Below are positions 1 to 12,309 of a stretch of DNA of 64,000 nt, in pieces. The notes beneath the pieces were generated by a model. That model did no database searches. It was not told the DNA's origin and saw only the letters and a list, made by a program, of their open reading frames with translations. Positions within the stretch are counted from its first letter, which is position 1; each line of letters opens with the position of its first letter. This stretch comes from CAVXFS01 sp963761115 (GTDB lineage: Bacteria > Pseudomonadota > Gammaproteobacteria > Burkholderiales > Gallionellaceae). A program made the translations under genes and the position numbers. The DNA lies in NCBI GenBank assembly GCA_963761115.1, contig CAVXFS010000004.1, positions 744,001 through 808,000 on the forward strand. The letters run 5' to 3'.

Positions 1-327
1 GCGATGCTCATGTTTGCAGCGGGTTCGCTGGCCTGCATTGCCCAGCAGATCTATTTTTCCCTGGGAGAGATATTTTCATTCCTGTACTCGGTCAAGTGGT
101 CCGGCATGAATCGAGGGGTAAATGTCCTCAAGGATGATGTCATCTACCTGGACTGGGATGTCTCTCCCTTGCTGCATATTCTGAATGGACAACGCGGGCC
201 GGTGCTTTTGAGCTGGATAGGACTGAACAATTACACGCTGTGGTTGCTGCTGGTGTTGATTGCTGGCGTGGCCTTGTCGCTGGTAAATATCGTTACGCTC
301 AAGACCGCATTCTGGCGCAGGGTATAG
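1..327 (+). CDS. 3' end of an unidentified membrane protein (partial)
   Basis: The reading frame is open from the first base and ends at a TAG at 325-327, so this is the C-terminal part of a gene that begins before the window. The visible 108 residues have two hydrophobic stretches, around residues 3-28 and 78-99, and end in a short basic tail (WRRV), typical of a polytopic inner-membrane protein with a cytoplasmic C-terminus. I do not recognise the family. It runs convergently with recJ, with only 13 bases between the two stop codons and no obvious terminator hairpin. Confidence 0.6.
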   Translation, partial: AMLMFAAGSLACIAQQIYFSLGEIFSFLYSVKWSGMNRGVNVLKDDVIYLDWDVSPLLHILNGQRGPVLLSWIGLNNYTLWLLLVLIAGVALSLVNIVTLKTAFWRRV

Positions 328-340
328 AGTTATTCACCTG

Positions 341-2032
341 TTAAGCGGCTTGCCAATGCTCAATTATCAGCTGCAACGAGGTTGCACCGTTGTACTCGTT
401 GGCAGCCAGTTTGAAGGTGGCAGAGATGCGTTCTGGCAAGGGGTCAACGCTGAAAAAATGCATGGCTTCCACGATGCTGCGGGCGGTGGCCAGGCGCAGC
501 TTAAGGTGTTTTTCGCCGACCACGCGCTGGGACTGTACCTCGAAAACGCCTTCAAACAGTGGCTGCGGGAACCCCTGGCCCCATACTTGCTGCTCCAGCG
601 TCTGAGCCGTCTGTAGCGAAAAATCCCCGCTTTCCAGCTGTCCGTCTGTTTCGATGATCCGGGTCAGTTCTGCAGGAGTAAGCAGTTGCCGGGCGACAGC
701 TTCGAAGGCGGACTGAAACTCGGCGAAATGTTCTTCGCGCAGGCTGAGGCCGGCGGCCATCGCGTGACCGCCGAATTTCTGCAGCAGGTGTGGATGGCGT
801 TTGGCGACCAGGTCGAGCGCGTCGCGCAGGTGCAGACCGGCAATGCTGCGCCCGGAGCCTTTCAGTTCGCCGTCCGCTGCGCGCGCAAAAGCGATCACCG
901 GCCGATGGAACTTGTCCTTCAGGCGCGAAGCGAGGATGCCGATCACGCCCTGGTGCCAGCTTGCGTCGAACAAAGTGAGACTGAATCCATCCGCGGGATC
1001 GGCGCTCTCCAGTGCGGCAAGCGCGGCCTCCTGCATGCCGGCTTCGATGCTGCGCCGCTCACGGTTGAGGTCGTCCAGTTTGACTGCGAGTTTCGCCGCC
1101 TCGGCCGCATCATCGGTCAGCAGGCAGCGGATGCCGAGGCTCATGTCCTCCAGCCGTCCGGCGGCGTTCAGGCGCGGACCGACCACGAAACCCAGTTCAT
1201 AGGTGGAAGCCTTGTTGGGCGGCTTGCGCGCTATCTGCAACAGGGCGTTGATGCCGGCGCAGGCGCGCCCGGCACGGATGCGTTGCAATCCCTGATGCAC
1301 CAGGATACGGTTGTTGTCATCCAGCTTCACCACGTCGGCGACCGTGCCGAGTGCGACCAGGTCGAGCAAGTTGGCCAGGTTGGGTTCGGCTGCCGCGCTG
1401 AATGTGCCGCGTGTGCGCAATTCGGCGCGCAATGCCAGCAGCACGTAGAACATCACGCCAACGCCGGCCAGATTCTTGCTCGGAAATTCGCAGCCCGGCT
1501 GGTTGGGGTTGACGATGCACAGCGCTTCCGGCAGCACGTCGCCGGGCAGGTGGTGGTCGGTGACCAGCACTTGCATGCCTAGTCGGTTGGCTTCTGCCAC
1601 GCCGTCCACGCTGGCGATGCCGTTGTCGACGGTGATCAGGATGTCCGGCGACGAGCTTGCGGCCAGGTGCACGATCTCCGGCGTCAGTCCGTATCCGTAT
1701 TCGAACCGGTTCGGCACGATGAAATCCACCTGTGCGCCGAATGCGCGCAGTCCGCGCAGCGCGACGGTGCAGGCCGTCGCGCCATCGGCATCGTAGTCGG
1801 CAACGACCAGCAATCTTTTCCCCTCAGCGATCGCATCGGCAAGCAAGATGGCCATTTTCTGTGCATTCTTCAATTGCGTGAAGGGCAGCAGGCGGCTGGA
1901 TTCGGCCTGTAGTTGCGAAGTGTCGTGGATGCCGCGCGCCGCGTAGATGCGCGCCATCAGTGGTGCCATGCCGGTAGCGACAAGGAACTCTGCGGCTTCC
2001 GGCGGATAACTGCGGGTGACGATGTTCGGCAT
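341..2032 (-). CDS. recJ: Single-stranded-DNA-specific 5'-3' exonuclease RecJ
   Basis: RecJ degrades single-stranded DNA 5' to 3' in RecF-pathway recombination, mismatch repair and fork repair in the cytoplasm. The 563-aa product has the usual family length. The DHH phosphoesterase core is visible: DYDADG at residues 79-84 (metal ligands), VDNG near 136 and the DHH triplet at 159-161. A DHHA1 domain with the GGHAMAAG motif lies in the C-terminal third, followed by an OB-like tail. The start chosen is the ATG at 2032. It diverges from lysC with about 130 bases between the starts. The recJ-lysC neighbourhood is seen in other betaproteobacteria (recalled, not searched). Confidence 0.96.
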   Translation of the reverse strand: MPNIVTRSYPPEAAEFLVATGMAPLMARIYAARGIHDTSQLQAESSRLLPFTQLKNAQKMAILLADAIAEGKRLLVVADYDADGATACTVALRGLRAFGAQVDFIVPNRFEYGYGLTPEIVHLAASSSPDILITVDNGIASVDGVAEANRLGMQVLVTDHHLPGDVLPEALCIVNPNQPGCEFPSKNLAGVGVMFYVLLALRAELRTRGTFSAAAEPNLANLLDLVALGTVADVVKLDDNNRILVHQGLQRIRAGRACAGINALLQIARKPPNKASTYELGFVVGPRLNAAGRLEDMSLGIRCLLTDDAAEAAKLAVKLDDLNRERRSIEAGMQEAALAALESADPADGFSLTLFDASWHQGVIGILASRLKDKFHRPVIAFARAADGELKGSGRSIAGLHLRDALDLVAKRHPHLLQKFGGHAMAAGLSLREEHFAEFQSAFEAVARQLLTPAELTRIIETDGQLESGDFSLQTAQTLEQQVWGQGFPQPLFEGVFEVQSQRVVGEKHLKLRLATARSIVEAMHFFSVDPLPERISATFKLAANEYNGATSLQLIIEHWQAA

Positions 2033-2159
2033 GGCAACAGGCGATAGATACTGGGAGGCTGCAGTTTAACAGGCCCGGGAGAAAGTCGTGTCGCCCTCGT
2101 TTTTTGCAGGCGCTTCAGGTAAAATCGCGAACTATTTTTCCAACAAGTACAGGCATATC

Positions 2160-3395
2160 GTGGCATTGATCGTCCAGAAATACGGCGGCACCTCAGTCGG
2201 CAGCCCGGAGCGCATCCAGAACGTCGCGCGGCGCGTCGCCAGGTTCAAGGCACAGGGGCACCAGGTGGTGGTGGTGGTTTCCGCGATGAGCGGCGAGACC
2301 AACCGCCTGATCGCGCTGGCCAAGGAGATCCAGCCGCATCCCGATCCGCGCGAGCTGGATGTAGTGATCTCCACCGGCGAACAGGTGACCATCGGCTTGC
2401 TGGCGATGGCGCTGCAGCGGGAAGGCGTGAAAGCGAAAAGCTATACCGGTGCGCAGGTCAGGATACTGACCGACAGCGCATTCACCAAGGCGCGCATCGT
2501 CAGCATCGACGAGGAGACCATCCTTGCCGACCTGGACAACGACAACGTCGTGGTGGTGGCCGGTTTCCAGGGCGTGGACGAGGAAGGCAACATCACCACG
2601 CTGGGGCGCGGCGGTTCCGATACCACCGGCGTGGCGATCGCGGCGGCATTGCGCGCCGACGAATGCCAGATCTATACCGACGTCGATGGCGTCTATACGA
2701 CCGACCCGCGTGTGGTGCCGGAAGCGCGCCGGCTCAAAAGAATCACCTTCGAGGAGATGCTGGAGATGTCCAGCCTCGGTTCCAAGGTGCTGCAATTGCG
2801 CTCGGTCGAATTCGCGGGCAAATACAAGGTCAAGTTGCGCGTCCTGTCATCGTTCCTGGACGACCCGGGCGAGGGCACGCTGATCACTTTTGAGGAAGAC
2901 GATAAAATGGAACAGGCAATCATTTCGGGTATAGCTTTCAATCGCGACGAAGCCAAGATCACCGTGCTCGGCGTGCCGGACCGGCCGGGCATCGCCTATC
3001 AGATACTCGGACCGGTGAGCGAAGCCAACATCGACGTGGACATGATCATCCAGAACGTCGGCGTGGATGGCTCGACCGATTTCTCCTTCACCACGCACCG
3101 CAACGACTTCGCCAAGGCGATGGGCATCCTGAAGAACCAGGTGCAACCACATATCGGTGCGCGCGAAGTGGTCGGCGACGACAAGACCGCCAAGGTCTCG
3201 GTGGTCGGCGTCGGCATGCGTTCCCACGTCGGCATCGCCAGCAAGATGTTCCGCACGCTGGCCGAGGAAGGCATCAATATCCAGATGATCTCCACCTCGG
3301 AGATCAAGATCTCGGTGGTGATCGACGAGAAATACCTGGAGCTGGCCGTGCGTGTGCTGCACAAGGAATTCGACCTGGATCAGGAAGCGGTATAA
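2160..3395 (+). CDS. lysC: Aspartate kinase LysC
   Basis: Aspartokinase phosphorylates L-aspartate, the first step toward lysine, threonine, methionine and diaminopimelate. The product from the GTG at 2160 is 411 aa and begins VALIVQKYGGTSVG, the conserved N-terminus of the family. An upstream in-frame ATG at 2088 would add 24 residues without homology-like character, so I reject it. The kinase domain holds KYGGTSVG, GRGGSDTTG and TDVDGVYTTDPR. Two ACT domains occupy the C-terminal third (about residues 265-405), consistent with the lysine/threonine feedback-regulated short class. Monocistronic, followed by a G/C-rich repeat region. Confidence 0.96.
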   Translation: MALIVQKYGGTSVGSPERIQNVARRVARFKAQGHQVVVVVSAMSGETNRLIALAKEIQPHPDPRELDVVISTGEQVTIGLLAMALQREGVKAKSYTGAQVRILTDSAFTKARIVSIDEETILADLDNDNVVVVAGFQGVDEEGNITTLGRGGSDTTGVAIAAALRADECQIYTDVDGVYTTDPRVVPEARRLKRITFEEMLEMSSLGSKVLQLRSVEFAGKYKVKLRVLSSFLDDPGEGTLITFEEDDKMEQAIISGIAFNRDEAKITVLGVPDRPGIAYQILGPVSEANIDVDMIIQNVGVDGSTDFSFTTHRNDFAKAMGILKNQVQPHIGAREVVGDDKTAKVSVVGVGMRSHVGIASKMFRTLAEEGINIQMISTSEIKISVVIDEKYLELAVRVLHKEFDLDQEAV

Positions 3396-3418
3396 GCCGG
3401 CCCCCGCAAGCTCACCGC

Positions 3419-3607
3419 GTCCTACAGCTCTGGTGCGGCGCTGAATTAACCACGTTCCCTCCCCCTTGCAGGGGGAGGGTTAGGGTGGGGGTAGAGACTT
3501 TGCATACCCACTGTCTGTGGCAATTCCACCGTCCTACCCCCATCCCAGTTACCCCCTCGCTTCGCTCTCCCCCACTTAAAGGGGGAAGGAGTAAAGTCCT
3601 ACAGCTC
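3419..3607. repeat. G-tract intergenic repeat, inverted pair within a 12-bp direct repeat
   Basis: Two copies of a CCCTCCCCC/GGGGGAGGG hairpin-type element face each other at 3456-3494 and 3533-3590. Each has a C-tract, a short loop and a G-tract followed by TAGGGTGGGGGTAG or its complement. The whole region is flanked by the 12-mer GTCCTACAGCTC at 3419-3430 and 3596-3607. Shorter relatives lie at 41015-41050 and 44411-44439. The structure resembles a mobile REP/MITE-like unit, or could act as a bidirectional terminator between lysC and the convergent mfd. Confidence 0.7.
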
Positions 3608-3612
3608 CGGTT

Positions 3613-7087
<3,475 letters not shown>

Positions 7088-7240
7088 TATAGCCGGAAGC
7101 GGGTGTTCAACTTATCGTGCATCGCAGTTGATTGGGTAGTCATGCAGTTTCAGATTGCCAGATTGTCATTGCCCGGAGACGCCAGGGCTCCTTGCCGTTC
7201 TGCGCGAGGATGGATTTTGCTTCTGCGCGCGAACATGAAA

Positions 7241-7269
7241 TTGATTTTTCATGCTTTGCCCTGTATAGT
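7241..7269 (+). promoter_or_regulatory. Sigma-70 promoter for the tRNA-Pro/Arg/His cluster
   Basis: A -35 box TTGATT (7241-7246), a 17-base spacer and a -10 box TATAGT (7264-7269) precede the first tRNA base by 10 nt. The G/C-rich stretch after the -10 (GCCGCGCTC) is the discriminator type found at stringently controlled stable-RNA promoters. No other promoter is needed for the three tightly spaced tRNAs downstream. Confidence 0.75.
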
Positions 7270-7279
7270 GCCGCGCTCT

Positions 7280-7356
7280 CGGGGTGTAGCGTAGCCTGGT
7301 AGCGCGCCTGCTTTGGGAGCAGGATGTCGGGAGTTCGAATCTCTCCACCCCGACCA
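7280..7356 (+). tRNA. tRNA-Pro(TGG)
   Basis: Acceptor stem CGGGGTG/CACCCCG, anticodon loop TTTGGGA with anticodon TGG, and encoded ACCA 3' end. 77 nt. First gene of a Pro-Arg-His cluster, 28 nt before tRNA-Arg. Confidence 0.97.
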
Positions 7357-7384
7357 GGTTTTATCGAATAGGCTCGAAAGAATT

Positions 7385-7461
7385 GTGCCCGTAGCTCAAC
7401 CGGATAGAGCACCAGCCTTCTAAGCTGGGGGTTACAGGTTCGATTCCTGTCGGGCACGCCA
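7385..7461 (+). tRNA. tRNA-Arg(TCT)
   Basis: Acceptor stem GTGCCCG/CGGGCAC, anticodon stem CCAGC/GCTGG enclosing CTTCTAA (anticodon TCT), T-arm GGTTCGATTCC and encoded GCCA end. 77 nt. Second gene of the cluster. Confidence 0.97.
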
Positions 7462-7484
7462 GAGGTGTGTTTAGTCAGTTCAGT

Positions 7485-7561
7485 GGTGGCTGTAGCTCAG
7501 TTGGTAGAGTCCCGGATTGTGATTCCGGTTGTCGTGGGTTCGAGCCCCATCAGTCACCCCA
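7485..7561 (+). tRNA. tRNA-His(GTG)
   Basis: Anticodon loop ATTGTGATT (anticodon GTG). The extra 5' G at 7485 opposite the discriminator C is the histidine identity element. Acceptor stem GTGGCTG/CAGTCAC with one G-U pair, CCCA end. Last gene of the cluster. Confidence 0.97.
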
Positions 7562-7834
7562 TTCAGATGCAAGCTTGTTTAAGGCTCGATAACAGCCCGA
7601 TGCGCTACGCATCACGCTCCCCGCAATTCATCCGGTTAATCCAGTGATTAAAATTCAGATGCGAGTGACCATTTACCACTTTGACTTTATGGTCTTTTGT
7701 GTCTTGTCAAATCTGGTATCCAATGGCAGAATCCGCCCGTCTACTGCTAACTTATCATTAGGTCATTAGGGTAATTGATGATTGTCAAAGCCAGATAGTA
7801 GACACGTTTTTCTAATTATTCAGGAGGGATAACC

Positions 7835-7942
7835 GTGTCAATCTTGTCAGCCTTGCCAACTTATGTAATTTTTCCAATTGTCGTGTCGCCGTTTATCATT
7901 CTTTCGCTGATGATTCTTTTTGCCGGCAAGCCAAAAGACTAA
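7835..7942 (+). CDS. 35-aa single-pass membrane peptide (unrecognised)
   Basis: A GTG at 7835 is preceded at 7-nt spacing by a near-perfect Shine-Dalgarno AGGAGG (7822-7827). It opens a 35-codon frame ending TAA at 7940-7942. Residues 9-30 are almost wholly hydrophobic (YVIFPIVVSPFIILSLMILF) and the C-terminus is the short charged tail GKPKD, so a single transmembrane helix is expected. A strong intrinsic terminator follows about 40 bases after the stop, making this a self-contained transcription unit. Length and layout resemble small accessory subunits of membrane complexes (CydX-, CcoQ- or KdpF-like peptides), but I see no specific match and assign no function. Confidence 0.65.
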   Translation: MSILSALPTYVIFPIVVSPFIILSLMILFAGKPKD

Positions 7943-7982
7943 AATGCATCAATAACAATATTAAACTGGTAATCCCAGAAAT

Positions 7983-8011
7983 GGCTCGGCTTATGGCCGG
8001 GCTTTTTTTTG
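7983..8011 (+). terminator. Rho-independent terminator after the 35-aa gene
   Basis: A hairpin with stem GCTCGGC / GCCGGGC (one U-G pair) and a short loop is followed directly by eight T residues. It separates the small membrane peptide gene from hpf. Confidence 0.85.
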
Positions 8012-8201
8012 TTCACTTACTCTGCCAGAAAATCTACCGGGAAAGCCGGCATGATTCAGCCCGATCAGCTGCATGCATCCTTAAGCGGTACTATCAAGAC
8101 CTGTTTTACTCGCCAAACTGGTGAAACAGGAGTACAAAATATATCTGATGAACCGGCGCTGACCGGCATGAATTGTTGATTCAGGAGTCGAGGAGAAAAT
8201 C

Positions 8202-8552
8202 ATGCAAATACCCTTGCAAATTACCACCCGAGGCATTCAGCACTCGGAGGCGCTTGAAACGCACATCCGTGACCGGGTGAACAAGCTGGAAAAATTCTTC
8301 GACCGCATCACCTCCTGCCGCGTAGTGGCTGAGTTGCCGCACAAGCATCATAGTCAGGGCAAGCAATTCAATGTGCGCATCGATATCGGCGTGCCGGGAA
8401 ACGAAATTGTCGTTAACCACGACCATGCCGAAGACATTTATGTGGCGTTGAACGATGCCTTTGATGCTGCCCAGCGCAAACTGGAGGATTACGCGCACAA
8501 ACTTCGCGGCGACGTCAAAACCCACGAACCCATGCATCCGGATGAAAGCTAG
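8202..8552 (+). CDS. hpf: Ribosome hibernation-promoting factor (HPF/YfiA family)
   Basis: The 116-aa protein has the beta-alpha-beta-beta-beta-alpha fold of short-form hibernation factors, which bind between the 30S head and body and silence or dimerise ribosomes in starvation. It starts MQIPLQITTRGIQ with the conserved basic second half (DAAQRKLEDYAHKLRG). The start has a good AGGAG-type site at about 8191-8196. In many proteobacteria hpf lies in the lptB-rpoN-hpf-ptsN cluster. Here it stands alone, between a terminator and an M48 protease gene. No rpoN is in the window. Confidence 0.92.
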   Translation: MQIPLQITTRGIQHSEALETHIRDRVNKLEKFFDRITSCRVVAELPHKHHSQGKQFNVRIDIGVPGNEIVVNHDHAEDIYVALNDAFDAAQRKLEDYAHKLRGDVKTHEPMHPDES

Positions 8553-8742
8553 AAATGGCAGTTCGGAAATCATGGTCCACGAGTAGAACCCCAGTTGTAA
8601 TTTCGTCCAACATGAAGCCAGCCGATATTTGTCGTGGAACGAATCCGGATAAAGCGTGACGAACAGGGGTACATTGAGCTTACCGGTCAGCCCGACTGAT
8701 GGTGCGGAACTTTCAACCATTCCAGCGCAAATATTAATAAAT

Positions 8743-9549
8743 ATGTTTCGAATTGCATTTCTGGCCCTGTTGCTATTCATTGCCGGTTGTTCCAGCAACC
8801 GGCCGCCGAGATTTTATGATGCATCTTCAATGGCCTTGGTCCCATATCCGGTCGTTTCAATCATGGATAAGCCAAAAGGGAAGATCATCGCCAGCGTCAA
8901 TACCGGAGACGTCAGGAGTACGATCTATGTCATGCAGCGCGTGGAGCAGGCGGCCGGTGAATTGCGAACCAGGTTGCTGATATCTGATGACAAAGAACCG
9001 AACGCGTTTTCATTCGTTTACCATGGGAACCCGATGATCGCCATCAACATAGGCATGATCAACCTGATCGGCCAGGATCGGGATGCCATGGCTGCGCTGG
9101 TGGGGCACGAACTGGCGCATCTGTATCTGCAACATGTCGACCGGCGCATCAGCCGGGACAATAACGGCATGGTCGCATCGGCCCTGTTGAGCTTCACTCT
9201 TGGTTTTGCCGGTATCCCCGTTCCAATATCGGCTACCGATGTTGCGGCGACGTCGGTTTCCAGAGCATTCTCCAGGGATGACGAAAGAGAGGCCGATCAA
9301 TTCGGCGTTAAATTCATGGCTAACGCGGGCTTCGATCCATGGGGGGCTATGCGTTTGCAGGGGAAATTATTGAAAGTTGCCAGCAGTTCGATGCTGCCGT
9401 TCCTGAATACTCACCCGAGCAGCGCAGAGCGCGTCGAAAACATGAGGCGCCTTGCGATGGAAACCAGTCCTGATCAGGCACTTTCACCAACTCCGGTCGG
9501 AAGACTCGAAAAAATTGAAACGATCACTCTACCGACGATGCAGGAATAG
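8743..9549 (+). CDS. M48-family metalloprotease lipoprotein
   Basis: From the ATG at 8743 the 268-aa product begins with a hydrophobic signal ending in the lipobox IAGC (Cys16), so it is probably lipidated and periplasmic. The zinc site HELAH lies at residues 122-126 with the downstream third-ligand motif DDEREADQFG, as in BepA/LoiP/YcaL-type M48 peptidases that act in outer-membrane quality control. The family's C-terminal 'THPSSAERVENMRRL' is present. A longer in-frame start at 8656 would bury the signal peptide behind 29 polar residues and is rejected. It has no TPR extension, so it is closer to LoiP/YcaL than BepA. Confidence 0.9.
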   Translation: MFRIAFLALLLFIAGCSSNRPPRFYDASSMALVPYPVVSIMDKPKGKIIASVNTGDVRSTIYVMQRVEQAAGELRTRLLISDDKEPNAFSFVYHGNPMIAINIGMINLIGQDRDAMAALVGHELAHLYLQHVDRRISRDNNGMVASALLSFTLGFAGIPVPISATDVAATSVSRAFSRDDEREADQFGVKFMANAGFDPWGAMRLQGKLLKVASSSMLPFLNTHPSSAERVENMRRLAMETSPDQALSPTPVGRLEKIETITLPTMQE

Positions 9550-9595
9550 CGTGTGCCAAATATCAGACATCCATTTACCAACTCAATGATGTAAA

Positions 9596-9670
9596 TGGTG
9601 GGCGATACTGGGTTCGAACCAGTGACCCCTGCCGTGTGAAGGCAGTGCTCTACCACTGAGCTAACCGCCC
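9596..9670 (-). tRNA. tRNA-Val(CAC)
   Basis: Read on the minus strand: acceptor GGGCGGT/ATCGCCC, anticodon loop TTCACAC with CAC at positions 34-36, T-arm GGTTCGAACC and encoded ACCA. 75 nt. It lies between the M48 protease and gltX, opposite in direction. Confidence 0.93.
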
Positions 9671-9777
9671 ATTTGAGGGCGCGCATTAAATCACATCGTA
9701 CGTTTACCGGTCAATTGTTTGTAGGGGGGCGGGGGAGTTGGCGTAAAATGCGCTGCTTTCATTTTTTGACTCGTTCA

Positions 9778-11173
9778 ATGACTGTTCGTACTCGTTTTGC
9801 TCCAAGCCCCACCGGTTATCTGCATATCGGCGGCGTTCGCACTGCGCTGTTTTCATGGGCCTATGCCCGCAAGCATGATGGCATATTCGTTTTGCGGATA
9901 GAGGATACCGACGTGGAACGATCCACGCCCGAGAACGTGCAGGCGATCCTGGACGGGATGGACTGGCTCGGGCTGAATTACGACGAGGGGCCGTTCTACC
10001 AGATGCAGCGCATGGAGCGCTACAAGACGGTGATCCAGTACATGCTGGATGCGGGTACTGCCTATCATTGCTACACCTCGCCGGATGAACTGGAGGCGAT
10101 GCGCGAGGCGCAGCGTGCGCGTGGCGAGAAGCCGCGCTACGATGGGCGCTGGCGTCCGGAACTCGGCAAGCCGTTGCCGCAGCCGCCTGCGGGCATCACA
10201 GCCGGTAGTGCGCTTCAAGAATCCGGAACAAGGCTCGGTGATGTGGAAGGACCTGGTCAAGGGCTATATCGAATTCGAAAATGCCGAACTGGATGACCTG
10301 ATCATCGCACGCGCCGATGGCACGCCTACTTATAATTTCTGCGTGGTGGTGGACGACTGGGACATGGGCATCACCCACGTGATCCGAGGTGACGACCATG
10401 TCAACAACACGCCGCGCCAGATCAACATCCTCAAGGCATTGGGGGCGACGCTGCCGCAGTATGCGCACCTGTCGATGATCCTGGGAGATGACGGCACCAA
10501 GCTGTCGAAACGCCACGGCGCGGTCAGCGTGATGCAATACGATGAGGATGGTTACCTGCCGGAGGCGGTGATCAATTACCTTGCGCGTCTGGGCTGGTCA
10601 CATGGCGACGAGGAGGTATTTTCAGTAGAGCAGTTCTGCCAATGGTTCGACCTCGACCACATCACGCCGTCCGCCGCGCAATTCAATACCGAAAAGCTGA
10701 ACTGGCTCAACCAGCACTATCTGAAGCTGGCCGACAATGCGCGCCTGTCCGCGTTGGTGCGTTCGCGCCTGGAAGCGCGTGGCGTGGTGGTGAGCGAGGC
10801 ACCGGTGCTGGATGCAATCGTGGGACTGTACAAGGAGCGTGTCGCTACGCTCAACGAACTGGCCGATGCCGCCGAGGTGTTCTATATCGAATTGCATCCC
10901 GCGCAGGAGTTGCTGGATACGCATCTCACCGCCGAAGCACTGCCCGCCTTGCGTGAGTTCGCCGAACGATTGCAGGAAGTCACATGGGAAGCACCAGCTA
11001 TAGCTGCGGTGATCAAGGAGACCATTGGCAAGCATGGACTGAAAATGCCCAAACTGGCAATGCCGTTACGCGTGATGCTGACTGGTCAGACACACACACC
11101 TTCAGTGGATGCAGTGGTGGCGTTGTTTACACGCGAGATCGTGTTGCAACGGATGGCACGGTATATACATTGA
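9778..11173 (+). CDS. gltX: Glutamate--tRNA ligase (one frameshift as sequenced)
   Basis: GltX charges tRNA-Glu. The gene starts at the ATG at 9778 (MTVRTRFAPSPTG), with the class I HIGH-type motif YLHIGG. In the second half KLSKRHG is the KMSKS equivalent. Both halves together give about 465 residues, the normal length. The frame breaks at about 10199: removing one base in ATCACAGCC restores PAGI-QPVVRFKNP. Because the enzyme is normally essential and no other gltX copy is visible in the window, the break is probably a sequencing insertion. A tRNA-Glu gene lies 150 nt downstream, after tRNA-Ala. Confidence 0.93.
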
Positions 11174-11192
11174 TTCGTTCCATTGAATCGGC

Positions 11193-11221
11193 TTTACATT
11201 GACTGCCTCGGTCACTATAAT
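11193..11221 (+). promoter_or_regulatory. Sigma-70 promoter for tRNA-Ala/tRNA-Glu
   Basis: TTTACA (11193-11198), a 17-base spacer and a consensus TATAAT (11216-11221), with the tRNA-Ala 5' end 14 nt downstream and a G/C-rich discriminator (GCGCCC). Confidence 0.75.
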
Positions 11222-11234
11222 GCGCCCTCTTTTT

Positions 11235-11310
<76 letters not shown>

Positions 11311-11326
11311 AAAAGATTTTTCACAG

Positions 11327-11402
11327 GTCCCCATCGTCTAGAGGCCTAGGACACCGCCCTTTCACGGCGATAACACGAGTTCGAATCTCGTTGGGGACGC
11401 CA
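11327..11402 (+). tRNA. tRNA-Glu(TTC)
   Basis: Acceptor GTCCCCA/TGGGGAC, anticodon loop CTTTCAC (anticodon TTC), T-arm GAGTTCGAATCTC and encoded GCCA. Cotranscribed with tRNA-Ala, 16 nt apart. Confidence 0.97.
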
Positions 11403-11568
11403 CCAAGCGTCATTTCTTGTGTTCATCAACGAACAAATCGATTCAAGCGGATCCATCCCAAGGCTTGCGCATTGTCGGCAGTAATTTGCGAGCCATGAAA
11501 AGAAACAGCCAAACCGTTCAAATGGCTTGGCTGCATTGGTTCCCAGAGGTTTCTGGCAACCAGTTTGA

Positions 11569-11937
11569 TGGTGGAGGCGGCGGGAATTGAACCCGCGTCC
11601 GCAAGCACTCTACAGGCAGTTCTACATACTTAGTCAGGTTATTTGATTTTATCCGGCGGACGCCAACCGACAGGCTGCCACTGGACGAGTTACCTAAATT
11701 TAATGCCATACAAAGTAACCCTGCATGACACGATTCCGTGTAAATGACCTCACTCATCTCTACCTTGCGGCTTCGAGCCCCTCCACGGACAGCAGGGTGT
11801 GAGGTCTAACAGCTTACGCTGCTAAAGCGTACTTTTCGTCGTTTGCGACTATTGGTTTTCCAGCTGATTTACGAGGTGGCGGGTCCTCGGTATGCCCTAC
11901 ACTGCTTTGCAACCCACGTCGAAGCCAGGTCGCCCCC
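11569..11937 (-). ncRNA. ssrA: Transfer-messenger RNA (tmRNA, SsrA)
   Basis: tmRNA rescues stalled ribosomes and tags the nascent chain for proteolysis. The two ends form the tRNA-like acceptor stem GGGGGCG/CGCCTCC with encoded ACCA, and the T-arm reads GGGTTCAATTCCC. The tag reading frame lies in the middle (about 11817-11849, minus strand) and codes ANDEKYALAA followed by TAA, a betaproteobacterial-type tag ending in the ALAA degron. 369 nt, the usual size. I see no integrase or att duplication at its 3' end. Confidence 0.96.
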
Positions 11938-12045
11938 GGTTTCTATGCGATACAAAACGGTTCGGATTGTAGCAGAGTATAGAGTGGGCGGGGCCGGGGA
12001 AGTTCCATTCATGAGACAGGGGTCGAGGTGTATCAGAACAATCTT

Positions 12046-12309
12046 TCAGACAGAATGCATTTCTTCGCGAATCGTCGCCCGCACCACATCCGCCAGAGAT
12101 AAACCCAACGCGTACTGTTTCAACGCCTCGTTCATCATGGTCTGATAGTTTCCCCCGCTGGATTCGGCCCGCGCCTTGAACACGGCCAGCACAGAATTAT
12201 CGACACGCATGGTGATGCGTGTCTTGCCTGCCATGGCGGCTTGCAGCTTGGCCAGATGGGCGACATCCTTGGCGCGTTTTGCACCATTAAAATCATATTC
12301 CTTGCGCAT
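12046..12309 (-). CDS. brnA: BrnA-like antitoxin (ribbon-helix-helix)
   Basis: The 87-aa product carries the segment KTRITMRVDNSVLAVFKARAE, a ribbon-helix-helix DNA-binding strand-helix typical of BrnA/CopG-type antitoxins that neutralise BrnT and repress their own operon. The ATG at 12309 has GAGGAAA upstream at a suitable distance; a GTG six bases earlier is a less likely start. It overlaps the 3' end of the upstream toxin gene by 17 nt, the usual coupling in brnTA operons, toxin first. Confidence 0.85.
   Translation of the reverse strand: MRKEYDFNGAKRAKDVAHLAKLQAAMAGKTRITMRVDNSVLAVFKARAESSGGNYQTMMNEALKQYALGLSLADVVRATIREEMHSV

Noticed and set aside
686..1582. Long plus-strand frame opposite recJ
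   Set aside because: It is the antisense of a clear RecJ gene in G/C-rich DNA; composition is low-complexity and lacks a ribosome site.
11403..11568. Integration site at the 3' end of tmRNA
   Set aside because: No integrase, no partial duplicate of the tmRNA end in the nearby sequence; the accessory genes lie on the 5' side.
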